64,000 bases of DNA, from contig NZ_JAPEMU010000001.1 of the NCBI RefSeq assembly GCF_026342405.1, positions 7,130,001 to 7,194,000 on the forward strand, in the 5' to 3' direction. The stretch comes from Kitasatospora sp. NBC_00240 (lineage in GTDB: Bacteria; Actinomycetota; Actinomycetes; Streptomycetales; Streptomycetaceae). Both the position numbers and the translations under genes were made by a program. Position 1 is the first letter of the stretch. Every line of letters starts with the position of its first letter. Shown piece after piece: positions 17,023 through 27,279 of the stretch. A model generated the notes under the pieces. That model had not been told where the DNA came from. It did not search any database and was given only the letters and a program-made list of their open reading frames with translations.

Positions 17023-18841
17023 GCCCCTGCCTTGGTGAGAGGTACGGCGTCCTCGGGTGCGGATTGTGCGGGGATCACCGGCTCGTGGAACTCCAGCTGG
17101 TTGCGCCGGTTGGCGATCAGGCCCTCGGGACGGATGCGCATCAGGATGATGAGGGCGACGCCGAAGGCGAGCAGCTGGTAGTTGGAGAGGAACTCGAGCT
17201 TCTTCGGGATCAGGAAGAGCAGGGTGGCGCCGACCAGGGGGCCGCTGATGGTGCCCATGCCGCCGAGGATGACGGCGGCGAGCAGGAAGGCCGAGTTGGG
17301 GGGCAGGGCCTCGGCGAAGGTGTACTGGTCGGGGGTGACGGTGTAGCTGACGTGGGCCTGGACGGTGCCGGCGAGGCCGGCGAGGCAGGCGCCGAGGGCG
17401 AAGGCGAGGAGCTTGAGCCGGAAGCCGTTGATGCCCATGGCTTCGGCGGCGGTCTCGTCCTCGCGGATGGCGACCCAGGCGCGGCCGATCCGGGAGTTGC
17501 CGACGCGGGCGAAGACCAGCACGACGACGGCGGTGATGATCAGCATCAGCAGGTAGTAGTTGGAGAACCGGCCGAGTTCGATGCCGCCGACCAGGTGCTT
17601 CTTGCCGAGGTCGAAGCCGAGGATCTGCAGGTCGGGGATGCGCGGGATGCCGTTGGACCCGTTGGTGACGTTGGGGCCGGTGGTCCCGTTGAGGTTGTTC
17701 ATGGTGATGCGGAAGATCTCGCCGAACCCGAGGGTGACGATGGCGAGGTAGTCGCCGCGCAGCCGCAGGGTGGGGGCGCCGATCAGGACGCCGAAGATCA
17801 TTGCCGCTGCCGCGCCGGTGAGCGCCGCCGCCCAGAAGGGGAAGGCGACGTGGATGGGCGAGGCGGGGGAGCCGGAGACCAGGGCCGCGGCGTAGGCGCC
17901 GACGCCGAGGAAGGCGACGTAGCCGAGGTCGAGCAGGCCGGCCAGGCCGACGACGATGTTCAGGCCCAGGGCGACGGTGGCGAAGATCAGGATGTTCGCC
18001 GCGACGGAGGTGTACTGGTCGCTGGTCTGGGTGAACGGGAAGGCGGCCGCGGCGGAGAAGGCGGCGCCGGTGGCGACCGGGCGGTGCTTGACGGTGAGGG
18101 CGCGCAGGCGCTGCAGCAGGCCGGTCTTGGCGAGGGCGGCGACGGTGAAGCCGGCCAGGACGAGGTAGCCGGTGAAGAGCTCGCCGTACTCGGTGTCGAT
18201 GCCGAAGGTGATGGCGAACAGGCCGATCGCGAAGGCGGCGATGATCAGCAGGACCTCGACCCAGGAGGGCAGTTCCCGGGCCGGGGGGAGCTTGCGCTCG
18301 ATCTTGGCGAGCCGCAGGGTCCGGGTGACCAGGTGGTGCACCGGGTAGCCGACGCCGCCGGCCAGCAGCCACCAGTAGTTCGGCTTGTCGAGGCTGTCCG
18401 CGGTCCTGCGGTCGAGCGGCAGGCCGAGGGCGCCGGTGACGGCGAGCAGCGAGGTGAGGCCGGCCAGCCAGCCGCCGGGTTCGAGGTTGGCGAGGCCGCC
18501 GAGGTCGACGGCGATGGCGAGGATGGAGAACCAGCTGACGGCGGCGGTGCCGAGGGCGGCCAGCAGGATGCCGTTGTTGCCGCCGGCGGGGCTGGTCCAG
18601 CGCAGGCCGGGGATGCCGTAGCGGGCCAGGGTGAGGACGGCGGTGATCAGGCCGCCGACGAGGGTGAGCCACTGGAGGCCGGCGGGGGAGCCGTAGTACG
18701 TGAGGTCGCCGGGGAATTCGGCGGTCCAGGTCCAGGCGGTGAGGGCGGTGCCGGCGGTGGCGACGGCAGCGAGGGCGGTGAAGACCCGGGCGGCGCGTTC
18801 CGGTACCGGGATGACCGGGGTGATCTCTGTGGTCATGGTGG

Positions 18842-18845
<4 letters not shown>
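17019..18845 (-). CDS. livM: Branched-chain amino acid ABC permease LivM, long form
   Basis: This 608-residue permease is about twice the usual LivM length (300-420). The C-terminal 330 residues are the standard permease domain, with G-L-A-G-L-L-D-L-G-Y-V-A-F-L-G-V-G-A-Y near its start and E-D-E-T-A-A-E-A-M-G-I-N in the coupling loop, which contacts the ATPases. The N-terminal 270 residues hold several additional hydrophobic helices, a known actinobacterial extension whose role is unclear. The GTG at 18845 overlaps the livH stop; an ATG at 18836 is the alternative start. Confidence 0.92.
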
Positions 18846-19771
<926 letters not shown>

Positions 19772-19819
19772 CGCTGGGCCTCCGTTGTGCGTTGTCCGCG
19801 TGGGTGGGGGATGTGGGCG

Positions 19820-19850
19820 CGCGCGGGGGCACTCGTGGCGCCCCCGCGCG
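19820..19850 (-). terminator. Intercistronic hairpin between livK and livH
   Basis: An 11-bp perfect stem CGCGCGGGGGC/GCCCCCGCGCG encloses a 9-nt loop. It lies after the livK stop and before livH, the usual place for a partial terminator or 3'-end stabiliser that gives more binding protein than permease. Confidence 0.6.
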
Positions 19851-19883
19851 GTTGGTTCGGTGTGTCCGTCAGGCTGGTACGGG

Positions 19884-21113
19884 TCAGCCGGCGAAGGTGC
19901 CGGACTTCTCCACGGCCCACTTGCCGTCCTTGACGGCGTAGACGGTGAGCTGCTTGTTGGTGGTGTCACCGAACTCGTCGAAGGAGACCTTGCCGGTCAC
20001 GCCGTCGAAGGAGATCTTCTGGACGGCCTCGACGACCTTCTCGCGGGGCTTCTCGGGGAGCTTGCCGCCGTTGGCCGCGACGACGGCCTTGACGCCCTGG
20101 ATGATGGCCCAGGCGCTGTCGTAGGAGTAGCCGCCGTAGGTCTCGTAGGCGTCCTTGTAGCCGGCCGCCTTGTAGTCGGCGATGAACTTCGCGGCGGTCG
20201 GGAGCGCCTCGACGGGCAGGCCGACGGCGGTGGCGAGGTCGCCCTGGCTCTTCGGGTTGAGCTTGATGAAGTCGCCGCTCTGGATGCCGTCGCCGCCCAT
20301 CAGCGGGATGTTGGCGCCGGCGTCCTTCAGCTGGAGCGAGAGCGGGCCGGCGGCGGGGTACTCGCCGCCGTAGTAGACGGCCTCGGCGCCGGAGGCCTTG
20401 ACCTTGGTGGCGATGGCGCTGAAGTCGCGGTCGTCGGGGTTGACGTGCTCCTCGCCGACGATGGTGCCGCCGAGCTTGGTGTACTCGCCCTTGAAGGTGG
20501 CGGCGAGGCCGGCGCCGTAGGTCTTCTGGTCGTCGATGAGGAAGACCTTGGCCTTCTTCGCGTCCTTGAAGAGGTACTGGGCGGCGAACGGGCCCTGCAC
20601 GGCGTCGGTGGTGGCCGTGCGGAAGTAGGACTTGAAGGGGCGGGCCTTGGTGCCGGTGGCCCACTTCTCGCCCTGGGTGAGGGCGACGCCGGTGTTGGCG
20701 GGGGAGATCTCGACCAGGTTCGCGTCGTTGAAGATCTGCTGCATCGACTGGGCGACGCTGGAGTTCAGCGGGCCGACGACGCCGATCACGGAGTTGTCGG
20801 CGACGAGCTGGGTGGCGTTCTGCTGGCCGGGGGCCGGCTTGGCGGTGTCGTCCAGGGCCTTGATCTGGAACTTGACGCCGGGGACCTCGTTCTTCTCGTT
20901 GGCCTGCTTGATCGCGAGGTCGACGGAGTTCTTGATCCCGAGGCCGAGGGCGGAGAGGTCGCCGGTGAGCGGAGCGTCCACGCCGATGGTCACGGTGGTG
21001 GAGGCGCCGCCGGCGGTGTCGCCGGCCTTCTTCTCGTCGCGGGAGCCGCAGGCGGAGAGGCTGAGCGCTCCGATGACGGCGATGCTCACGACAAGCGCTG
21101 AACGATGACGCAC
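19884..21113 (-). CDS. livK: Branched-chain amino acid ABC substrate-binding lipoprotein LivK
   Basis: A 409-residue exported binding protein. The signal peptide is followed by lipobox L-S-A-C-G (Cys about 22), a Ser/Gly/Thr-rich linker, then the Leu/Ile/Val-binding fold starting T-V-T-I-G-V-D-A-P-L-T-G-D. V-G-P-L-N-S-S-V-A and Y-G-G-E-Y in the middle are typical ligand-cleft and hinge segments. It should deliver branched-chain amino acids to LivHM. The start is GTG at 21113. A TAGAGT box on the minus strand (21213-21218) could be a -10, giving a leader of about 95 nt. Confidence 0.93.
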   Translation of the reverse strand: MRHRSALVVSIAVIGALSLSACGSRDEKKAGDTAGGASTTVTIGVDAPLTGDLSALGLGIKNSVDLAIKQANEKNEVPGVKFQIKALDDTAKPAPGQQNATQLVADNSVIGVVGPLNSSVAQSMQQIFNDANLVEISPANTGVALTQGEKWATGTKARPFKSYFRTATTDAVQGPFAAQYLFKDAKKAKVFLIDDQKTYGAGLAATFKGEYTKLGGTIVGEEHVNPDDRDFSAIATKVKASGAEAVYYGGEYPAAGPLSLQLKDAGANIPLMGGDGIQSGDFIKLNPKSQGDLATAVGLPVEALPTAAKFIADYKAAGYKDAYETYGGYSYDSAWAIIQGVKAVVAANGGKLPEKPREKVVEAVQKISFDGVTGKVSFDEFGDTTNKQLTVYAVKDGKWAVEKSGTFAG

Positions 21114-21400
21114 GAGGGTCCCCTTCGGTCAGGAAGCACGGCGCCTGAGGTGGCGGGTGCCGGGTCGCGCGCTGGGGCTCAGGCCCAATCGGTGGCGCGG
21201 TGACTGGCCGTGACTCTAGATGCCCGTGGGCGCCTCGTGGAGGGGTGTGGGCAGGCTGTGATTCTCTTGTTATGCGCATTCCGTCCCGGTGTCTCAGGAT
21301 GTGGCGGTTTTCGCCCGCCTGAGCCGGTGGTACCGGGGGGTATCTCGTGTGGTGATCGGATGTAAGGCTCAGAAGTGCAGGTGACTGCTGGTGTGTCCGC

Positions 21401-21706
21401 TTACCGGACGTCACCGTCCGGCGCGCTGGCCCCGGGCATTGATGTCCGGATATCGGACATGGGGCAGGTGGCGCGCTGGTTTTCGGCGAGGTGGAGGGCG
21501 CGGTGGGGCCCTGGGCCCCGGCGGGCGGCCCGCATTGCCCCCGTGTTACGCAGCGTTACATCCAGGAACGGAAGCCAGGCCTCCGCGGGTACCGCGAGGC
21601 AGTCGGTGACCACATGCCGGACATCCACCTCCACGGCCTGACCGGGCGTCACCCGCAGCGGCAGGCCGGTGGCCGTGGCGGCCACGAGTCCAGGGTGGGG
21701 CCGGCC
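21401..21706 (-). pseudogene. Possible gene remnant with conserved-looking C-terminal segment
   Basis: In this frame about 60 residues read like real protein, with good codon usage: P-H-P-G-L-V-A-A-T-A-T-G-L-P-L-R-V-T, then V-V-T-D-C-L-A-V-P, W-L-P-F-L-D-V-T-L-R-N-T. The L-P-F-L-D-V-T-L-R-N pattern is one I associate with C-termini of small secreted actinobacterial proteins of unknown function. Upstream, all three frames turn into Arg/Pro-rich noise with no signal peptide or plausible start, so the N-terminal part appears lost or frameshifted. It could still be an intact but unusual gene. Confidence 0.35.
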
Positions 21707-22135
21707 GGCGGCGGCGGTCCCGTACGGGAACGGGGGCCGGTGGTGGCCGGCGGCCGCGGCGCGGGACCGGCGCCCGGGGCGGAGGCCGTTCCGACGTACG
21801 CGGACGGGGCCGCCGCGGTGGGCGGCGGGTCGTTCGCGGTCGGTGCCGGCACCGGCCGGCCGGCCGTGGCCCGGGGCGGCGCGCACGCCCTTGCGACGAC
21901 CGGAAGGCCTTTGGGGAAAGAGATCTGACGCCTGATCGGGAATCGGCGGCGGGTCGCCCGACCCGGCTCCCGGGTCGTCGCGGGGCCCGCCGGGGCACGG
22001 CGCGGCCGCCCACCCTGCCCGTGTCCTGTTCCGGACATGCCGCCGCCCCCTTGTCTGGACCAAGGGCCTGCCCGGGTGGGGCAGTTGTCAAACGCCATGG
22101 TCGAACAAGAGGGCGACTGGAGGGGCCGGGCGGTG
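21707..22135. other. GC-rich stretch without a convincing gene
   Basis: Open frames exist in several registers on both strands, but all are Arg/Pro/Gly-rich and typical of GC-rich noncoding DNA. I see no terminator-like hairpin or consensus promoter. Confidence 0.4.
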
Positions 22136-22603
22136 CTACAGGTCGCGCAGCATGCAGGTCAGCCGGCAGCTGGTGATCCGCCGGCCGGTGTCGTCGGTGA
22201 TGGCGATCTCGTAGGTGGCCGCCGTCCGCCCCTTGAAGACCGCCGTCGCCACGCCGGTGACCAGGCCGGTGGTGGCCGAGCGGTGGTGGGTGGCGTTCAG
22301 GTCCACGCCGACCGCGTAGCGCCCCGGGCCGGCGTGCAGCATCGCGCCGATCGAGCCCAGGGTCTCGGCCAGTGCGGCCGAGGCGCCGCCGTGCAGCAGC
22401 CCGTACGGCTGCTGGTTGCCCTCGACCGGCATGGTGCCCACCACGCGGTCCCCGGAGGCCTCGACGACCTTGATGCCGAGCCGGTCGCCGAGGTGGCCGC
22501 CGGAGAAGGTGGAGGGGTCGACGCCGAGCTTGGCGAAGTGGTCGAGGACGTCCTGCGGGACGTTCAGGAGGGGGGCCGGGTCGGTGGGGGCGGCGTCGGT
22601 CAT
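22136..22603 (-). CDS. PaaI-family hotdog thioesterase
   Basis: A 155-residue hotdog-fold protein predicted to hydrolyse acyl-CoA thioesters. The core pattern is G-L-L-H-G-G-A-S-A-A-L-A-E-T-L-G-S (about 73-89), with the conserved H-G-G and the Glu/Thr of the central helix. A-V-G-V-D-L-N-A-T-H-H and T-G-V-A-T follow on later strands. It is divergent from polA with 188 bp between them, as I recall for other Streptomyces. Substrate cannot be told. Confidence 0.88.
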   Translation of the reverse strand: MTDAAPTDPAPLLNVPQDVLDHFAKLGVDPSTFSGGHLGDRLGIKVVEASGDRVVGTMPVEGNQQPYGLLHGGASAALAETLGSIGAMLHAGPGRYAVGVDLNATHHRSATTGLVTGVATAVFKGRTAATYEIAITDDTGRRITSCRLTCMLRDL

Positions 22604-22791
22604 GGGAGCTCCTGCCGGTCGGGGTCACGTCGTCGTGCTGCTGTGATCGTACGACCGCGCTACCCGGCGGTAGCGGCCGCGCCCGGCGGTGTCGCGGCGC
22701 CCCGCCCCCGCCCTCGTCCTCGCGTCCGTTGTCGGCGGCGGGCCATAGGATCGGTGACCGGCAGTGGAATCGGCAGGAACGGGACGTTGAC

Positions 22792-25545
22792 GTGGCTACG
22801 CAGAGTACGGGTAAGGGCGCGACGGGTGGCGACGGGGCCGGCCCGCGGCCCCGGCTGATGCTGCTCGACGGGCATTCGATGGCCTACCGGGCCTTCTACG
22901 CACTGCCCGTGGAGAACTTCAACACCTCCACCGGCCAGCCCACCAACGCGGTGTACGGCTTCGCCTCGATGCTCGCCAACACCGTGCGCGACGAGCAGCC
23001 GACCCACCTCGCGGTGGCCTTCGACCTCTCCCGGCAGACCTTCCGCTCGGCGGAGTTCCCCGACTACAAGGCCAACCGCGCCAAGACGCCGGACGAGTTC
23101 AAGGGCCAGGTCGGCCTGATCGGCGAACTGCTCGACGCGATGAACGTCCCCCGGATGACGGTCGAGAACTTCGAGGCCGACGACATCATCGCCACCCTCG
23201 CCACCGCCGCCGCGGCCGAGGGCTTCGACGTCGACATCGTCACCGGCGACCGCGACTCCCTCCAGCTGGTGAGCGAGCGGGTCACCGTGCTCTACCCCAC
23301 CAAGGGCGTCTCCGAGCTGACCCGCTACACCCCGGAGAAGGTCGCCGAGAAGTACGGCGTCACCCCCACCCAGTACCCCGACCTGGCGGCCCTGCGCGGC
23401 GACCCGTCCGACAACCTGCCCGGCATCCCCGGCGTCGGTGAGAAGACCGCCGCGAAGTGGGTCAACCAGTTCGGCTCCTTCGACGAGCTGATCGCCAACG
23501 CCGACCAGGTCAAGGGCAAGATCGGCGAGAAGCTCCGCGAGCACCTCGACTCGGTCAAGCGCAACCGCGTCCTCACCGAGCTGGTCCGCGACGTCGAGCT
23601 CCCGCTCACCGTCGCCGACCTGCAGCGCACCGCCTTCGACCGGGAGGCCGTCGGCCAGCTGATGGAGTCGCTGGAGTTCCGCAACAGCAACTTCCGCGAC
23701 CGCATCTTCGGCATCGACCCCGGCGCCGCGCAGGAGGCCGTCGAGGCGGAGGTCGCCCCCGGCATCGAGGTCGACGGCGACCTGCTGACCGAGCCCGGCG
23801 CGCTGGCCGGCTGGCTCGCCGAGCACGCCGTCGGCGCCACCGACCCGGTCGCGCTGGCCGCCGTCTACCGCTGGGGCCAGGGCGAGGGCAGCGTCCAGGA
23901 GGTCGCGCTGGCCGCCGGCGAGACCGCCGCCTGGTTCGACCCCGCCAAGCTCGACGAGCAGGACGACACCGCCTTCACCGCCTGGCTCGCCGACCCGCGG
24001 CGCCCCAAGGCCCTGCACATCGCCAAGCACGTGATGCGGGCCTTCGCCGAGCAGGGCTGGCAGGTCGAGGGCGTGGTCGCCGACACCGCCCTCGCCGCCT
24101 ACCTGGAGAAGCCCGGCCGGCGCACCTTCACCCTGGAGGTGCTCGCCGAGGAGTACCTCTCCCGCTCGTTGACCCCCGCGGCCGCCGCCGAGAGCGGCCA
24201 GCTCAGCTTCGACGCGCCGGAGGAGGACAGCACCGCCGGCGCCCGCGCGCTGATGGTCCAGGCCCGGACGGTTCTCGATCTCGCCGCGCTCTTCGAGCCC
24301 CGCCTCGCCGCGGCCGGCGCCACCGAGCTGCTCCGCGACATGGAGCTGCCGATCGCCGCCCTGCTGGCCCGGATGGAGCGCACCGGCATCGCCGCCGACC
24401 GGGCCTGGCTGACCGGTCTGGAGTCGCAGTTCGCCACCGAGATCCAGCGGGTGGTGGAGGAGGCGCACGCCGCCGCCGGCCACGAGTTCAACCTCGGGTC
24501 GCCCAAGCAGCTGCAGGAGATCCTCTTCGGCGAGCTGGCGCTGCCCAAGACCAAGAAGATCAAGACCGGGTACACCACCGACGCGGACGCCCTCACCTGG
24601 CTGGCCACCCAGACGGACAACGAGCTGCCGGTGATCCTGCTGCGCCACCGCGACCAGGCCAAGCTGCGCACCACCGTCGAGGGCCTGCTCAAGACGGTCT
24701 CCCCGCAGGGCCGGATCCACACCACCTTCAACCAGATGGTGGCCGCCACCGGCCGGCTCTCCTCGCAGGACCCGAACCTGCAGAACATCCCCGTCCGCAC
24801 CGAGGAGGGCCGCGCGATCCGCCGGGCCTTCGTCGTCGGCGAGGGCTACGAGTCGCTGCTGACGGCCGACTACTCGCAGATCGAGCTGCGCATCATGGCG
24901 CACCTCTCCGAGGACGAGGCCCTGCTGGAGGCCTTCGCCGGCGGCGAGGACCTGCACACCACGGTCGCCTCCCAGGTCTTCTCCGTCGAGCCGGGCGCGG
25001 TGGACGCCGAGATGCGCCGCAAGATCAAGGCGATGTCCTACGGCCTGGCGTACGGGCTCTCCGCGTACGGGCTGTCCCAGCAGCTCGGGATCAAGCCCGG
25101 CGAGGCGCAGGGCCTGATGGACACCTACTTCGAGCGCTTCGGCGGGGTCCGGGACTACCTGCACCGGGTGGTCGAGGAGGCGCGCGCCACCGGTTACACC
25201 GAGACGCTGCTGGGCCGCCGCCGCCACCTGCCCGACCTGAACAGCGACAACCGCCAGCGCCGCGAGATGGCGGAGCGGATGGCCCTGAACGCCCCGATCC
25301 AGGGCTCGGCCGCCGACATCGTCAAGATCGCGATGCTGAAGGTGGACGACGCGCTCCGGGAGGCCGGGCTGGCCTCCCGGATGCTGCTCCAGGTGCACGA
25401 CGAAATCGTGCTGGAGCTGGCTCCCGGCGAGCGCGAGCGGGTGGAGGCGATCGTCCGCGAGCAGATGGCCGGGGCCTACCCGCTGCGGGCCCCGCTGGAC
25501 GTGTCGGTCGGTGTCGGCCCGAACTGGGAGAGCGCCGCGCACTGA
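22792..25545 (+). CDS. polA: DNA polymerase I
   Basis: A 917-residue repair and Okazaki-fragment polymerase. The N-terminal 5'-3' nuclease domain (about 20-320) starts L-M-L-L-D-G-H-S-M-A-Y-R-A-F and has D-R-D-S-L-Q-L-V and the helix-hairpin-helix G-I-P-G-V-G-E-K-T-A. The middle domain lacks the D-x-E pair of a proofreading exonuclease, so editing is probably absent, as in other actinobacteria. The polymerase domain has motif A D-Y-S-Q-I-E-L-R, motif B K-A-M-S-Y-G-L-A-Y-G and motif C V-H-D-E-I-V. The GTG at 22792 follows GGGACG weakly; a TAGGAT at 22746-22751 may be a -10. Confidence 0.96.
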   Translation: MATQSTGKGATGGDGAGPRPRLMLLDGHSMAYRAFYALPVENFNTSTGQPTNAVYGFASMLANTVRDEQPTHLAVAFDLSRQTFRSAEFPDYKANRAKTPDEFKGQVGLIGELLDAMNVPRMTVENFEADDIIATLATAAAAEGFDVDIVTGDRDSLQLVSERVTVLYPTKGVSELTRYTPEKVAEKYGVTPTQYPDLAALRGDPSDNLPGIPGVGEKTAAKWVNQFGSFDELIANADQVKGKIGEKLREHLDSVKRNRVLTELVRDVELPLTVADLQRTAFDREAVGQLMESLEFRNSNFRDRIFGIDPGAAQEAVEAEVAPGIEVDGDLLTEPGALAGWLAEHAVGATDPVALAAVYRWGQGEGSVQEVALAAGETAAWFDPAKLDEQDDTAFTAWLADPRRPKALHIAKHVMRAFAEQGWQVEGVVADTALAAYLEKPGRRTFTLEVLAEEYLSRSLTPAAAAESGQLSFDAPEEDSTAGARALMVQARTVLDLAALFEPRLAAAGATELLRDMELPIAALLARMERTGIAADRAWLTGLESQFATEIQRVVEEAHAAAGHEFNLGSPKQLQEILFGELALPKTKKIKTGYTTDADALTWLATQTDNELPVILLRHRDQAKLRTTVEGLLKTVSPQGRIHTTFNQMVAATGRLSSQDPNLQNIPVRTEEGRAIRRAFVVGEGYESLLTADYSQIELRIMAHLSEDEALLEAFAGGEDLHTTVASQVFSVEPGAVDAEMRRKIKAMSYGLAYGLSAYGLSQQLGIKPGEAQGLMDTYFERFGGVRDYLHRVVEEARATGYTETLLGRRRHLPDLNSDNRQRREMAERMALNAPIQGSAADIVKIAMLKVDDALREAGLASRMLLQVHDEIVLELAPGERERVEAIVREQMAGAYPLRAPLDVSVGVGPNWESAAH

Positions 25546-25609
25546 CCGCCCCCACCGGCCCGCTCCGGCTTCGGCCGGTAGCGCACCGATGACCGCGCAG
25601 CTGTGCGCC

Positions 25610-25645
25610 GCCGCCCCGTCCCCGGTTCGCCGGGGGCGGGGCGGC
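25610..25645 (+). terminator. Terminator of polA with UUCG tetraloop
   Basis: A 16-bp stem (one G-U pair), arms 25610-25625 and 25630-25645, is closed by a TTCG loop, giving a very stable hairpin 65 bp after the polA stop. The remaining sequence to 25850 shows no gene; it includes an AT-richer patch at 25670-25700. Confidence 0.8.
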
Positions 25646-25850
25646 GGGCTGTCCGGGGTCCGATCTCTGCAAAGTCTTGCAGAAAGTTTCTGAAATAGAT
25701 TCCACCACGCCGTTGACGCCGACGGGCCCAGGCGGAAGGGTCGTCACGGGCACTCCGCACCGTCGACGCACCCCTCGCCGCACCTGCCGGGCCGGGGCCG
25801 TACGAGACCGGAGGCACCCCCACCCACCACGTACGGAAAGGTGCCATCGC

Positions 25851-26456
25851 ATGCATGGACTCGCCCCGCCGGTCGCCGACGAGCGCGAAGCACTGCTCGC
25901 CTTCCTCGCCCAGCAGCGCCGGCAGCTCCGCGCCACCGCGCACGGCCTCACCGAGGAGCAGGGCTGGGCCACCCCGTCCGCCAGCGAGCTGAGCATCGCC
26001 GGCCTGATCAAGCACGCCGCGCGCTGCGAGCGCGGCTGGATGAAGCTCGTCCTGGGGCACTCCACCGCCCCGCAGCGGTCGGCCGACGAGTCGGACGCCC
26101 CCGAGTTCCTGCCCGCGCCCGGCGAGACGCTGGCCGGCCTGCTGGCCGACTACGAGCTGGCGACCGCCGAGACCGACGAGGGCATCGCCGGCATCGCGGA
26201 CCTGGGCCGGGGCGTCCCCGTCCCCCGGGGCGTGCCGTGGTTCCCCGCCGACGCGGAGGAGTGGTCGGTGCGGTGGGTGCTGCTGCACCTGATCGAGGAG
26301 ACCGCGCGGCACGGCGGTCACGCCGACATCATCCGCGAGACCCTGGACGGCGCCACCCTGTTCCCGCTGATGGCGGCGGCCGAGCGGTGGCCCGACCCGT
26401 GGTTCGAGCCGTGGGAGCCCGCCGTGTCCGCCGTGTCCGTCGCGTCCGCCGGCTGA
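25851..26456 (+). CDS. DinB/DUF664 family protein
   Basis: A 201-residue four-helix-bundle protein of the DinB/DUF664 superfamily, many members of which are metal-binding thiol transferases or of unknown function. The metal-ligand pattern is visible as H-A-A-R-C-E-R-G-W (first His near 54) and H-L-I-E-E-T-A-R-H-G-G-H-A-D (second and third His near the C-terminal helix). The ATG at 25851 follows GGAAAGG; the frame upstream lacks coding character. It stands alone between polA and a membrane protein. Confidence 0.85.
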   Translation: MHGLAPPVADEREALLAFLAQQRRQLRATAHGLTEEQGWATPSASELSIAGLIKHAARCERGWMKLVLGHSTAPQRSADESDAPEFLPAPGETLAGLLADYELATAETDEGIAGIADLGRGVPVPRGVPWFPADAEEWSVRWVLLHLIEETARHGGHADIIRETLDGATLFPLMAAAERWPDPWFEPWEPAVSAVSVASAG

Positions 26457-26631
26457 GTCCGGCGGACCGTCAGAAGCCCTGCCACCCCGCCGGGTGGAGC
26501 GCGGTCACCCCCTGAAGGGCCCGGTTCCGCGCCGGGGCGGTGATCACCCGGCGGCGGGCGGGCAGTAGGCTCCGGCCGGTTCCGTCCGCGCACCGGGTGC
26601 GGCGGGCGGTCGTGGTCGGAGGCGGGACGGT

Positions 26632-27246
26632 ATGGCCGGGCTGGGCGAGGACGGGCTGGACGCGGGCGAGCCGGGCGAGGCCGGGCCGGGGCAGGACGGG
26701 CGGAAGAGCCCCGGGCTGTTCGGTCGGCGGGCCCGGTGGGTGGCGGCGGGCGCCGTGGCGGCGCTCCTGCTGGCCGGCGGATCGGCCTGGGCCCTGGCGG
26801 GCCGGGGATCGGCGACTCCGGCCGCGCCGGCGGTCGCCCGGCCGTCCGCCTCGACGGCCTCGCTCCCGGCGACTCCGTCCGGCACGCCGACGGAAACGCC
26901 GTCGGCGGCACCGTCCGACCCGGCGGCGGCTCCCGCGGTGGCGCCCCCCGCCGAGCCGTCGTCGCCGAGCCCGGCCGCGGCCCCGGCCGCCGCCCGTCCG
27001 GCAGCCGCCCCGAGCGTCACCAGGAGCCCGTCCCCGAAGAACGCCGCGACCCGCCGGCCGGACCCGAGCACGGTCTCCCCGCTGCCTTGCGGGACCACCT
27101 GCGGCACCGGCCACGCGGTCGACAACCCGAACTGCGTCCGGAGCCCGGAGACCGGCCAGATCCTGACCTGCGACAAGGTGCAGACCGGCACCCCGCTGCC
27201 CCGCCCGCCGGCCCCGGCGTTCACCCCCGGCAACGTGCCCGGGTGA
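26632..27246 (+). CDS. Pro/Ala-rich membrane-anchored exported protein
   Basis: A 204-residue protein of unknown function. An acidic Gly-rich cytoplasmic start (1-25) precedes a basic stretch and one transmembrane helix (about 36-57, V-A-A-G-A-V-A-A-L-L-L-A-G-G). A long extracellular linker of Ala, Pro, Ser and Thr follows (60-145), then a short tail with four cysteines (C-G-T-T-C-G-T-G, N-C, T-C-D-K) that could form two disulfides. GGAGG lies 12 nt before the ATG. A TAGGCT at 26566-26571 could be its -10. Confidence 0.65.
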   Translation: MAGLGEDGLDAGEPGEAGPGQDGRKSPGLFGRRARWVAAGAVAALLLAGGSAWALAGRGSATPAAPAVARPSASTASLPATPSGTPTETPSAAPSDPAAAPAVAPPAEPSSPSPAAAPAAARPAAAPSVTRSPSPKNAATRRPDPSTVSPLPCGTTCGTGHAVDNPNCVRSPETGQILTCDKVQTGTPLPRPPAPAFTPGNVPG

Positions 27247-27279
27247 CGACCGGCCGGCCCGGCCGCCTCGGCCCGCGCG

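Noticed and set aside
21649..22098. 149-codon minus-strand frame upstream of the liv operon
   Set aside because: Pro/Ala/Arg-rich with no motif, no ribosome site, and it conflicts with the better-looking fragment frame.
22660..25542. 960-codon open frame antisense to polA
   Set aside because: Mirror of the polA codon bias: long antisense frames are expected in very GC-rich genes. The translation is low in typical core motifs and polA is unmistakable.
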